A stretch of 10,755 nucleotides of DNA from positions 1 to 10,755 of the forward strand of contig DDBO01000160.1 of the NCBI GenBank assembly GCA_002332755.1, in the 5' to 3' direction. A program made the translations under genes and the position numbers. The notes under the pieces were generated by a model. That model was not told where the DNA came from. It searched no databases and saw only the letters and a list, made by a program, of their open reading frames with translations. The DNA comes from Bacteroidales bacterium UBA2030 (GTDB taxonomy: Bacteria > Bacteroidota > Bacteroidia > Bacteroidales > TTA-H9). Below, in pieces: positions 1 to 6,921 of the stretch. Numbering within the stretch: the first letter of the stretch is position 1; every line of letters begins with the position of its first letter.

Positions 1-680
1 CGCTCCATTTCGCGTTCGCGTCCTACTATAGGATCGAGTTTGCCTTCCTCAGCCGCCCGGGTGATGTCGCGTCCGAAATTGTCGAGTACAGGAGTGCGGC
101 TTTTGGGATCGGCGTTCCTCTTAAGATTTTGAAATTCCTTGTCTTCTTCACTCTCATCCTCAGCATCACCTCCACCACCCCGTGAATATCCATCCTGCGG
201 ATTCTCACTTTTGCGGGTGCTGTTCTGGTCATCCGGACGACCCGCCATGGTTCTCACCTCGTTCTTTATTTCATCGTAACCAATATTGTAATTTTCAAGT
301 CTCTGGGCTACGAGGTTTTCCCCTACTTTTAAAATGGCCAACAACAAATGTTCCGTACCAATTAAATCGCTTTTAAGGTCCATGGCCTCCAGATAGGTCA
401 TCTTGAGCACTCTTTCTGCCTGCTTCACCAGACTAATGTTGCGATTCTCAGCATCAGGCAAAGGAGCCACAGGCTTTATTATTGCTGTCTCAATAGATTG
501 GCGCAATTCGGTCAGGTTGGCGCCAAGATAAAGCATGATTTGGATTGCCATGCCTTCTCCTTCACGCAGAATTCCCAAAAATATGTGCTCAACGCCAATA
601 ACATCACTGCCCAGCCTTATGGCTTCCTCGCGACTATATGACAATACGTCTTTTACTCTTTGTGAAAATTTAGCTTCCAT
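1..680 (-). CDS. clpC: ATP-dependent Clp protease ATP-binding subunit ClpC, N-terminal part (continues off left edge)
   Basis: This is the N-terminal 226 residues of a ClpC-type AAA+ unfoldase, which in this family feeds unfolded substrates to the ClpP peptidase in the cytoplasm. It opens with MEAKFSQRVKDVL, followed by two Clp N-terminal repeats: about residues 3-70 (with IGVEHIFLGILREGEG) and about 80-145 (with SDLIGTEHLLLAILK). These repeats bind substrates and adaptors. A glycine-rich then acidic linker follows (about 165-182), then the conserved lead-in to the first AAA+ module, TPVLDNFGRDIT and LDPIVGRERE. The window stops before the Walker A motif, so ATPase residues, the UVR region and the C-terminal D2 module cannot be checked. 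The ATG at 678-680 is chosen because it gives the usual ClpC start. The gene is divergent from gyrA. ClpB is unlikely because the linker and N-domain spacing fit ClpC. Confidence 0.95.
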   Translation of the reverse strand, partial: MEAKFSQRVKDVLSYSREEAIRLGSDVIGVEHIFLGILREGEGMAIQIMLYLGANLTELRQSIETAIIKPVAPLPDAENRNISLVKQAERVLKMTYLEAMDLKSDLIGTEHLLLAILKVGENLVAQRLENYNIGYDEIKNEVRTMAGRPDDQNSTRKSENPQDGYSRGGGGDAEDESEEDKEFQNLKRNADPKSRTPVLDNFGRDITRAAEEGKLDPIVGREREME

Positions 681-754
681 GTATGGTTTAAAAGTCTATT
701 TCATTAACAATTTTGCCTAAATTTTTGTTCTTCAAGGTTTTTTAATTTAAAAAT

Positions 755-802
755 CACCTTCAGTAAATTCTTGCTGCAAATTTACGGCCAAAACTGAAGG
801 TG
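755..802. repeat. Nested inverted repeat upstream of clpC
   Basis: A perfect 10-base inverted repeat, CACCTTCAGT (755-764) and ACTGAAGGTG (793-802), is separated by 28 bases. Inside it lies a second perfect 7-base pair, GTAAATT (763-769) and AATTTAC (779-785), with a 9-base loop. The two share bases 763-764, so they either compete or stack as one hairpin with an 8-bp outer stem, a 9-base bulge and a 7-bp inner stem. The candidate clpC -7 element (777-784) sits within the structure. It could be a two-site operator or, if transcription starts further upstream, a 5' leader hairpin. The role is inference. Confidence 0.7.
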
Positions 803-806
803 GCAG
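777..806 (-). promoter_or_regulatory. Candidate clpC promoter (Bacteroidota type)
   Basis: On the minus strand, bases 784-777 read TAAATTTG, a perfect match to the Bacteroidota -7 consensus TAnnTTTG. The -33 position, 19 bases further upstream (806-804), reads CTG, one mismatch from TTG. This would give a start near 772 and a leader of about 93 nt. A second perfect -7 match, TAATTTTG at 823-816, has no good -33 partner, but using it would place the whole inverted repeat in the transcript. Confidence 0.45.
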
Positions 807-861
807 TTATTTTGCCAAAATTAATACCTCGGTATGCATTCGCTTACATATCTCCAATTTA

Positions 862-894
862 TTTTTCAACAAAACAACAGTAGTTTTTCAACAA
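862..894. repeat. 11-bp direct repeat TTTTTCAACAA, 22-bp period
   Basis: TTTTTCAACAA occurs at 862-872 and again at 884-894, a 22-base period or about two helical turns, just upstream of the candidate gyrA promoter. Same-face spacing is what a dimeric DNA-binding protein would need. The core TTTTCAACA also differs at two positions from the DnaA box TTATCCACA. The region is AT-rich, so chance is a real alternative. Confidence 0.45.
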
Positions 895-912
895 TAATCG
901 TATATATTAACG

Positions 913-947
913 TTGGAAACGGGGTATTTATATTTTTCGTAACTTCG
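913..947 (+). promoter_or_regulatory. Weak candidate gyrA promoter
   Basis: TAACTTCG at 940-947 matches the TAnnTTTG element with one mismatch, and TTG at 913-915 could be the -33 element. The 24-base spacer is longer than the usual 19-21. TATTTTTC at 931-938 is an alternative -7 with a 15-base spacer. Either would give a leader of roughly 50-60 nt before the ATG at 1001. Confidence 0.35.
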
Positions 948-1000
948 CAGTTCGGTATTTGAAAACCCAAATATCTCATTTCGAAAATATTAAGATTTTA

Positions 1001-3595
1001 ATGGAAGAATTTCAGGCAAAAGTCGTACCGATAAATATTGAACACCAAATGAAATCGGCCTACATCGATTACTCGATGTCGGTGATTGTATCGAGAGCAT
1101 TACCGGATGTAAGGGATGGATTAAAACCGGTGCACCGAAGGATTTTGTACGGGATGTACGATTTGGGTGTACTTAGCAACCGTCCATATAAAAAATCGGC
1201 GCGTATTGTTGGGGAAGTGTTGGGTAAATATCACCCACACGGAGATTCATCGGTTTATGATGCCATGGTAAGGATGGCCCAAGACTGGTCATTGCGTTAT
1301 CCTTTGGTAGATGGCCAGGGAAACTTTGGAAGCATCGACCAGGACCCTCCTGCTGCAATGCGTTATACCGAGGCCAGGCTTCGGAAAATTGCCGAAGAAA
1401 TGTTGGCCGACATTGAAAAAGATACTGTTGATTTTCAGAACAACTTTGATGACTCCCTGCAGGAACCTGTGGTTTTACCGGCCAAGCTGCCCAATCTATT
1501 GGTAAATGGTTCATCGGGTATTGCTGTAGGTATGGCCACCAATATGCCCCCTCACAATCTGCGTGAAGTGGTTGATGGGTGCATAGCCTATATCGACAAC
1601 CGCAACATAACGGTAGCTGAATTGATGAACTACATTAAAGGGCCTGACTTTCCCACCGGGGGAATTATTTATGGCTACGACGGGGTTAAAGAAGCTTACG
1701 AAACAGGCAGGGGACGAATTATAATCAGGGGAACCGTAAAAATTGAGGAAGAACACAATCACGAACGGATTGTGGTTACCTCTATCCCTTACCAGGTCAA
1801 CAAGGCAGAGATGATTAAAAAAACAGCCGACCTGGTGAATGAAAAGAAGATTGAAGGTATTGCCGACATCAGGGATGAATCGGACCGCACGGGGCTACGC
1901 ATTGTATATGATCTTAAACGCGAAGCCAACACCAATGTCGTTCTCAACCTTCTTTATCAGCATACTCCGCTTCAAACCTCATTCAATGTTAACAACATTG
2001 CTTTGGTGAACGGCCGGCCCATGACCCTCAACCTGAAAGATCTCATCGTACATTTTATTAACCACAGGCATGAAGTTGTCACCCGCCGTACCCGTTTCGA
2101 GCTCGATCAGGCAGAGAAAAGAGCACATGTGCTCGAAGGTCTGCTCATTGCTCTTGACCATATCGATGAGGTTATTGCACTCATCAGGGCTTCGGCCGAC
2201 ACTGAAATAGCCAAAAACGGACTTATGGAACGTTTTGGCCTTACGGAAGTTCAGGCCAAGGCCATCCTTGCCATGCGCCTTTCTACCTTAACGGGTCTGG
2301 AAAGAGAAAAGCTTCAGGCAGAATATGATGAGCTCAAGCGCATGATTGATTACTATCGTCAGGTGCTGGCCGATGAAGGAATGCGCATGGACATCATTAA
2401 GAAGGAGTTACTTGAACTCAAAGAAAAATACGGAGACGAACCCAAAACCGAAATAGAATACCGCGCTCAGGATTTCCGCATCGAAGACACCATAGCCGAT
2501 GATAGCGTTGTAGTAACTATTTCACATTTAGGATATATTAAACGTACACCCCTGAGAGAATACCGTCGCCAGAAGCGCGGCGGCCAGGGTGCAAAGGGTA
2601 GCGAAATTCGCGACGAGGATTTTGTGGAACACCTGTTCACTGCGACCAACCACAACTACCTCCTTCTTTTTACCGAGAAAGGAAAATGCTTCTGGCTCAG
2701 AGTATTCGAAATACCGGAAGGAAACAAAAACTCAAAAGGCAGAGCCATTCAAAACCTCATTAATATAGATCCGGACGACAAGATAAGAGCATACATCAAT
2801 CTCAAAAATCTCACCGATCCAGAGTACATCAACAACAATTATATAATTCTTTGCACCCGTAAAGGTACCATCAAGAAAACCAGCCTGGAGGCTTATAGTC
2901 GGCCTCGCTCCAATGGAATCAACGCCATCAATATCAGAGAAGGTGACACACTGATTGAAGCCCGACTCACTTCGGGCAACAGCGTGGTTATTATGGCCCT
3001 TCGGTCAGGAAGAGCAATACGCTTCCCCGAGGATAAGGTGCGTCCCATGGGTCGTAACGCCACGGGAGTGAGAGGAGTAACCCTTGCTCACGAAAAAGAT
3101 GAGGTCATTGGCATGATTTGTATTGACGATCCCAACGATACCATTTTGGTGGTCTCTGAAAAAGGTTTTGGTAAGCGCACTCCTTTGGATGACTATAGAG
3201 AAACCAACCGCGGGGGTAAAGGAGTGAAGACCCTTAACATCACGACAAAGACAGGTGAGCTTGTCGCCATTAACAACGTGAAAGATTCCGACGACTTAAT
3301 GATCATCAACAAAAGCGGCATTCTCATTCGCATTCCTGTAAGCGACTTACGTGTGCAAGGCCGTGCAACACAGGGTGTCAAACTTATCAACCTGAAAGAA
3401 GGAGATGAAATTGCTGCTGTTACTCGTGTTGAACCCGAGGAGGAAGAGTTGGAGGGAGACGATAACACCGAAATGAATAACCGTGTCCATCTTGCTTCAG
3501 AAGATACTCCGGATGTGCTTCCTGAGTTTGAAACCGGCCCTGTTGAAGCCGGCGAGGACTCTGAAAATGGCAGCATGGAAGAAGATGAAAGTTGA
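1001..3595 (+). CDS. gyrA: DNA gyrase subunit A
   Basis: GyrA is the DNA breakage-reunion subunit of the A2B2 gyrase that introduces negative supercoils using ATP hydrolysed by GyrB. The 864-residue protein is full length (E. coli has 875). The catalytic tyrosine is Tyr122 in AAMRYTEARL, preceded by Arg121. The quinolone-resistance region reads HPHGDSSVYD with Ser83 and Asp87, the susceptible-type residues. The C-terminal DNA-wrapping beta-pinwheel starts near residue 500. Its GyrA box is QKRGGQG (524-530), close to the QRRGGKG of E. coli, which supports GyrA rather than ParC. Further blade repeats end near 810, followed by a strongly acidic tail of about 54 residues. The ATG at 1001 gives the standard start. 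An in-frame TTG at 959 would add 14 residues unlike the family. clpC lies divergent upstream and a TPR gene downstream. Confidence 0.98.
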   Translation: MEEFQAKVVPINIEHQMKSAYIDYSMSVIVSRALPDVRDGLKPVHRRILYGMYDLGVLSNRPYKKSARIVGEVLGKYHPHGDSSVYDAMVRMAQDWSLRYPLVDGQGNFGSIDQDPPAAMRYTEARLRKIAEEMLADIEKDTVDFQNNFDDSLQEPVVLPAKLPNLLVNGSSGIAVGMATNMPPHNLREVVDGCIAYIDNRNITVAELMNYIKGPDFPTGGIIYGYDGVKEAYETGRGRIIIRGTVKIEEEHNHERIVVTSIPYQVNKAEMIKKTADLVNEKKIEGIADIRDESDRTGLRIVYDLKREANTNVVLNLLYQHTPLQTSFNVNNIALVNGRPMTLNLKDLIVHFINHRHEVVTRRTRFELDQAEKRAHVLEGLLIALDHIDEVIALIRASADTEIAKNGLMERFGLTEVQAKAILAMRLSTLTGLEREKLQAEYDELKRMIDYYRQVLADEGMRMDIIKKELLELKEKYGDEPKTEIEYRAQDFRIEDTIADDSVVVTISHLGYIKRTPLREYRRQKRGGQGAKGSEIRDEDFVEHLFTATNHNYLLLFTEKGKCFWLRVFEIPEGNKNSKGRAIQNLINIDPDDKIRAYINLKNLTDPEYINNNYIILCTRKGTIKKTSLEAYSRPRSNGINAINIREGDTLIEARLTSGNSVVIMALRSGRAIRFPEDKVRPMGRNATGVRGVTLAHEKDEVIGMICIDDPNDTILVVSEKGFGKRTPLDDYRETNRGGKGVKTLNITTKTGELVAINNVKDSDDLMIINKSGILIRIPVSDLRVQGRATQGVKLINLKEGDEIAAVTRVEPEEEELEGDDNTEMNNRVHLASEDTPDVLPEFETGPVEAGEDSENGSMEEDES

Positions 3596-3650
3596 TGAAA
3601 AATGCTTTCTAATATATGCATTACAACTACATTTCCCCATGGCATAACTA

Positions 3651-3681
3651 TTGTAAGAAGCTAAATATCAATTTATATTTG
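3651..3681 (+). promoter_or_regulatory. Promoter for the TPR gene (Bacteroidota consensus)
   Basis: TTG at 3651-3653, a 20-base spacer and TATATTTG at 3674-3681 match the Bacteroidota promoter TTG-N19-21-TAnnTTTG exactly. Transcription should start near 3685, giving a leader of about 28 nt before the ATG at 3714. No intrinsic terminator is visible after gyrA, so readthrough from gyrA could add to this transcript. Confidence 0.75.
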
Positions 3682-3713
3682 CAACTTCAAAATCAACCCT
3701 AAAAATCGAACTT

Positions 3714-4853
3714 ATGAAACGTATTATTCTATTATTTTTTCTGGCCGGAATGTTCGTCTATGCACAGGGCCAAAGCGCAAAAAGAACTACTGCTTTCAAT
3801 TACCTGAAAAACGGGAAACTCGACAAAGCCCTCGAAAATATTGAGCCCACCCTTACACACGAAAAAACTATGAACGAAGCCAAAACATGGTTTTATCGTG
3901 GAAATATCTATTTACAGATTGGGCTTACCGAAAATCCAGAATATAAAAAATTGAGCGACAACCCCTTTCAGGTTGCCCTTGAAAGCTACAAGAAAGCCCT
4001 CACCTTAGAAGGTGCCAATGAATTTAAACTCGACATTCTGCAGAATATGAATGTAATTGCAGAAGGTTTTTATACCCAGGGTGTTAGCAAATTTAATGAG
4101 CAGAACTATTTGGGTGCTGCTCATGAATTCGACCGTGCTGCTATGGTAAAAAGCGAGCTCGGGGTTTTCGATACGGCTGCCACTTTTAATGCCGGCCTCT
4201 GTGCTGAGTTTGGACAGGACTACCAATTGGCACTTAATAAATACAAAGCTGTTTATGAAGCAGGCCAACGTACCCCCCAGCTAATGATTTCACTGACCAA
4301 CGTTGAAACACGCTTAGGAGATACTGCTGCTGCTTTCAACACCATTGCCGAAGCCAGAAAACTATATCCCGAAGATTTCAATGTATTGATTACCGAAACC
4401 AACCTCTATCTGGCAAAGAACATGACGGAAAAAGCACTTGAAAACCTTGAGGTAGCAAAGAATTTCGACCAGACCAATCCCAGCATCTTCTTTGCCGTGG
4501 GTGCCAGTTACGACCGCCTGGGGAATTTTGCAAAGGCAGAAGAAGCCTATAAAAAAGCCGTTGAACTTAAGCCTAACTACTTTGATGCAGTATATAACCT
4601 AGGCGCGTTGTATGTAAACAAAGCTGCCGCAGTGCTTGATGCTGCTAACCAGTTACCCCTCGAAAAGGAAAAGGAATATGAGGCAATGAAGGTACAAGCC
4701 GAAGAATTTCTGGCAAAAGCCCTGCCCTACCTCGAAAAGGCACACGAATTGGATCCTAACGACCGTAACACTATTATCTCCCTCAAAGAAATATACACCC
4801 GCCAGAATAAATTGGACAAGGTGAAGGAAATGAATGAAAAACTTGGTATGTAA
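3714..4853 (+). CDS. Exported tetratricopeptide-repeat protein
   Basis: This 379-residue protein starts with a typical signal peptide (MKRIILLFFLAGMFVYAQGQ, cleavage probably after residue 18 or 20), so it is likely periplasmic. There is no lipobox cysteine. The remainder is helical TPR repeats. The clearest is at 256-289 with the pattern of GASYDRLGNFAKAEEAY and KAVELKPNY. Others lie near 118-151, 155-185 and 222-255, and a last one near 335-370 includes KAHELDPND. The segment at 304-333 is a longer charged helix that interrupts the repeats. TPRs mediate protein-protein contacts, and no enzymatic motif is visible. TPR genes are often found beside gyrA in Bacteroidota, but I know no established function. 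The gene has its own promoter and ends at a strong terminator, so it looks monocistronic or is the last gene after gyrA. Confidence 0.9.
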   Translation: MKRIILLFFLAGMFVYAQGQSAKRTTAFNYLKNGKLDKALENIEPTLTHEKTMNEAKTWFYRGNIYLQIGLTENPEYKKLSDNPFQVALESYKKALTLEGANEFKLDILQNMNVIAEGFYTQGVSKFNEQNYLGAAHEFDRAAMVKSELGVFDTAATFNAGLCAEFGQDYQLALNKYKAVYEAGQRTPQLMISLTNVETRLGDTAAAFNTIAEARKLYPEDFNVLITETNLYLAKNMTEKALENLEVAKNFDQTNPSIFFAVGASYDRLGNFAKAEEAYKKAVELKPNYFDAVYNLGALYVNKAAAVLDAANQLPLEKEKEYEAMKVQAEEFLAKALPYLEKAHELDPNDRNTIISLKEIYTRQNKLDKVKEMNEKLGM

Positions 4854-4879
4854 ATCTTCAGAAAATAAGTTAAACTGAG

Positions 4880-4903
4880 CCTCCCTTCTGGGAGGTTTTT
4901 TTT
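4880..4903 (+). terminator. Intrinsic terminator after the TPR gene
   Basis: CCTCCC (4880-4885), loop TTCT (4886-4889) and GGGAGG (4890-4895) form a perfect 6-bp GC-rich stem followed immediately by eight T (4896-4903). It lies 27 bases after the TPR stop codon and separates that gene from the secreted protein gene downstream. No A-run precedes the stem, so it should work mainly on the plus strand. Confidence 0.92.
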
Positions 4904-4910
4904 ATCTTTA
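4903..4910 (+). promoter_or_regulatory. Possible -7 element for the secreted propeller gene
   Basis: TATCTTTA matches TAnnTTTG in all but the last base, and its first T is the last T of the terminator tract. It would give a start near 4914 and a leader of about 22 nt. No TTG lies at the right distance upstream, because that position falls inside the terminator stem. The assignment is weak, but no better candidate lies between 4854 and 4935. Confidence 0.3.
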
Positions 4911-4935
4911 TCCCTCCAAACCAAAAGCCAAAAAC

Positions 4936-6492
4936 ATGACGCGTTATTCTATAATGCTTGTTGCCTTGTGGGCTCTTACAAATGCCCTCATGGGGCAGAA
5001 TGTATTGATAAGTAACACCAATTATCCGGAAGAACCTTCTATTAAACTCAACCCCAAAAATCCCGCAATCATTGTTGCAGGAGCAAACCTCAACAATTAC
5101 TACTATAGTGTCGACACAGGCCGGACCTGGAATCAGGGCATCCTCACGTCTCCTTATGGGGTATGGGGTGACCCTGTGATTGATGTAGATACTCTGGGGA
5201 ATTTTTATTTTTTTCATCTATCCAACCCTTCATCAGGCAGTTGGATTGATCGTATTGTATGCCAGAAGTCGGTGAACAACGGACAGAGCTGGAGCCCTGG
5301 AACCTACACCGGGCTAAATGGTACAAAAGCGCAAGACAAGCACTGGAGTGTGGTTGACCGCAAAACCAACATTATATACGTAACCTGGACCCAATTCGAT
5401 GCCTATGGCAGCAATAATCCGGCAGACAGTAGCCTAATTCTGTTTTCGAAAAGCACCGACGGAGGAGAAACCTGGACCTCACCCATTCGAATCAATAAAA
5501 AAGCCGGAGATTGCATAGACAGTGATAATACTGTTGAAGGAGCTGTTCCTGCTGTTGGCCCCAACGGAGAGGTATATGTTGCCTGGGCCGGGCCCGCTGG
5601 CATCCGCTTCGACCGTAGCACCGACGGAGGAGCTACATGGCTCGATGAAGATATTTTAATCGACCCTATGCCCGGAGGCTGGGATTATGAAATTCCGGGT
5701 ATTAGTCGCTGCAATGGCTTGCCCGTAACTAAATGCGACCTGAGTGGAGGCCCTCATCACGGTACTATTTATGTCAACTGGACAGATCAACGCAATGGCT
5801 CAGGAGATACTGATGTGTGGCTGGCTAAATCAACCGATGGAGGATTCACCTGGACGGCTCCTATACGCGTAAACGACGATGCACCCGGAAAACATCAGTT
5901 CTTTACCTGGATGGACGTAGATCAGGTGACCGGTTGGCTTTGGTTTGTATTTTATGACCGCAGAAACTACAATGATAATCGAACCGATGTTTATCTTGCC
6001 GTTTCGATGGATGGAGGAGAAACCTTTATCAACCGGAAAATCAGTGAAAGCCCTTTCTTACCAAACTCCGGGATTTTCTTCGGCGACTACACCAATATCA
6101 GCGTCCACAACAACATCGTACGTCCTATCTGGACTCGTTTGCATGGTGGTCAACTGAGCGTGTGGACGGATATTACCCCAGTAGATCAAATTTTGACAGG
6201 GATGGGTGAAAATTCATCAGCCGGTGAGGATATGGAAGTTGTGGCCTATCCCAATCCTACCAGTGAGAAATTTTATGTAAGCTTTAAAATACATGCTTCA
6301 GCACAAGTAACTTTAAAAATTTACGACAGCAACGGACGACTGGTAGCTACACCTTTAGACGGTAAGGTTTATGACTATGGAAAGCACGTCTTCGAAATTA
6401 AGCCTGCACAATATAATCTCACTTCCGGAAACTACCTGTGTACTTTAAGTTATGAAGGCAAAACGATTAGTCGTAAATTTACTGTCAATTGA
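4936..6492 (+). CDS. Secreted Asp-box (sialidase-fold) beta-propeller protein with T9SS sorting domain
   Basis: The 518-residue protein has a signal peptide (residues 1 to about 21, ending ALMGQ), a beta-propeller and a C-terminal T9SS type A sorting domain. Six Asp-box (BNR) motifs of the form S-x-D-x-G-x-T-W are visible: SVDTGRTW (58-65), SVNNGQSW (112-119), STDGGETW (173-180), STDGGATW (228-235), STDGGFTW (299-306) and SMDGGETF (357-364). The sorting domain runs from about 434 (VVAYPNPTSEKFYVSF) to the end and should direct the protein across the outer membrane to the surface or medium. Databases often label such proteins exo-alpha-sialidase, but I do not see an FRIP-type arginine motif or a clear GH33 catalytic set, so a glycan-binding or other hydrolase role is equally possible. 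The gene sits alone after a terminator, and its last codons lie in a tandem duplication. Confidence 0.88.
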   Translation: MTRYSIMLVALWALTNALMGQNVLISNTNYPEEPSIKLNPKNPAIIVAGANLNNYYYSVDTGRTWNQGILTSPYGVWGDPVIDVDTLGNFYFFHLSNPSSGSWIDRIVCQKSVNNGQSWSPGTYTGLNGTKAQDKHWSVVDRKTNIIYVTWTQFDAYGSNNPADSSLILFSKSTDGGETWTSPIRINKKAGDCIDSDNTVEGAVPAVGPNGEVYVAWAGPAGIRFDRSTDGGATWLDEDILIDPMPGGWDYEIPGISRCNGLPVTKCDLSGGPHHGTIYVNWTDQRNGSGDTDVWLAKSTDGGFTWTAPIRVNDDAPGKHQFFTWMDVDQVTGWLWFVFYDRRNYNDNRTDVYLAVSMDGGETFINRKISESPFLPNSGIFFGDYTNISVHNNIVRPIWTRLHGGQLSVWTDITPVDQILTGMGENSSAGEDMEVVAYPNPTSEKFYVSFKIHASAQVTLKIYDSNGRLVATPLDGKVYDYGKHVFEIKPAQYNLTSGNYLCTLSYEGKTISRKFTVN

Positions 6493-6574
6493 TAGATTTT
6501 AAATTCATTGTTATGAAGGCAAAACGATTAGTCGTAAATTTACTGTCAATTGATAGATTTTAAATTCATTGTTA
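6449..6574 (+). repeat. Perfect 61-bp tandem duplication across the propeller gene's 3' end
   Basis: Bases 6449-6509 are repeated exactly at 6510-6570, and the 4-base word GTTA starting each copy occurs a third time at 6571-6574, giving 65 matched bases at a 61-base offset. The first copy carries the last 14 codons, the TGA (6490-6492) and 17 bases of flank. The second copy lies wholly after the stop, so the protein is unchanged. The GTTA at both junctions is what slippage or short-homology recombination leaves. The lack of any mismatch suggests a recent event, or an assembly artefact. Confidence 0.97.
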
Positions 6575-6887
6575 AGTCTAGGGTTGGTTATTTTGGATAG
6601 AGAAAAAAATTACACAAGCATACCCAATAAACCGGAAACAATCTGCTTTCAAAATCATTTCGGCTTTCTACGAAAAAATCAACTATATTGTCTCTATAAT
6701 GAAGCCGGTATAAAGGTAGTATTACCTATAATTAAGATCGAAGAAAACAAGTTTATATATTAATAATCAAGCAATTAATCAATATTAACGATTAAACAAA
6801 ATGACATTATCGTACCTTAGGTTAACAGAGAAAAGACCTGTAAAATAAATCCACAGGAATAACATCATGCAAGAGATGGAGTAATCC
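6575..6887. other. AT-rich intergenic stretch without a convincing gene
   Basis: After the tandem repeat, about 310 bases are visibly richer in A and T than the genes around them. One reading frame (about 6557-6763) stays open but has no ATG, no promoter and no recognisable domain. A weak 6-bp inverted repeat, TTAATC (6775-6780) and GATTAA (6790-6795) with a 9-base loop, has no T-tract and is a poor terminator. No intrinsic terminator for the propeller gene is evident. Confidence 0.6.
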
Positions 6888-6888
6888 T

Positions 6889-6917
6889 TTGCACATGCCC
6901 GCCAATACATAACTTTG
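6889..6917 (+). promoter_or_regulatory. Strong promoter directly abutting the membrane-protein start
   Basis: TTG at 6889-6891 (part of CTTTG), an 18-base spacer and TAACTTTG at 6910-6917 fit the Bacteroidota promoter well. The -7 element ends four bases before the ATG at 6922. Since transcription usually begins a few bases after this element, the mRNA should start at or within about two bases of the ATG, making it leaderless or nearly so. Confidence 0.65.
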
Positions 6918-6921
6918 CAGC

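Larger units (their letters stand above)
681..1000. other. Divergent intergenic region between clpC and gyrA
   Basis: These 320 bases have no convincing gene on either strand. They hold candidate promoters for clpC (minus) and gyrA (plus), a nested inverted repeat at 755-802, a 13-base palindrome at 809-821 (ATTTTG, C, CAAAAT), an interrupted palindrome at 824-835 (ATACC, TC, GGTAT) and an 11-base direct repeat at 862-872 and 884-894. No CIRCE element (TTAGCACTC-N9-GAGTGCTAA) or CtsR-type operator was seen, although clp genes in other phyla often carry one. Confidence 0.8.

Noticed and set aside
824..835. Interrupted palindrome ATACC-TC-GGTAT as an operator.
   Set aside because: Five-base arms are short enough to arise by chance in a 300-base gap, and it does not match an operator I know.
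959..1000. Upstream TTG start that would extend GyrA by 14 residues.
   Set aside because: The extension does not resemble any GyrA N-terminus, lies next to the likely transcription start, and the ATG at 1001 places Tyr122 and Ser83 at the standard numbers.
3193..3645. 150-codon minus-strand frame opposite the end of gyrA.
   Set aside because: It is a serine-rich antisense shadow of the acidic gyrA tail (Glu and Asp codons read in reverse), with no promoter and no recognisable protein.
6569..6763. 64-codon plus-strand frame after the tandem repeat.
   Set aside because: It has only a TTG start, no promoter-like element, no recognisable domain, and lies in AT-rich sequence. It could be a gene remnant, but nothing supports this.
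6775..6795. Hairpin TTAATC/GATTAA as a terminator for the propeller gene.
   Set aside because: The stem is almost all A-T and no T-tract follows.
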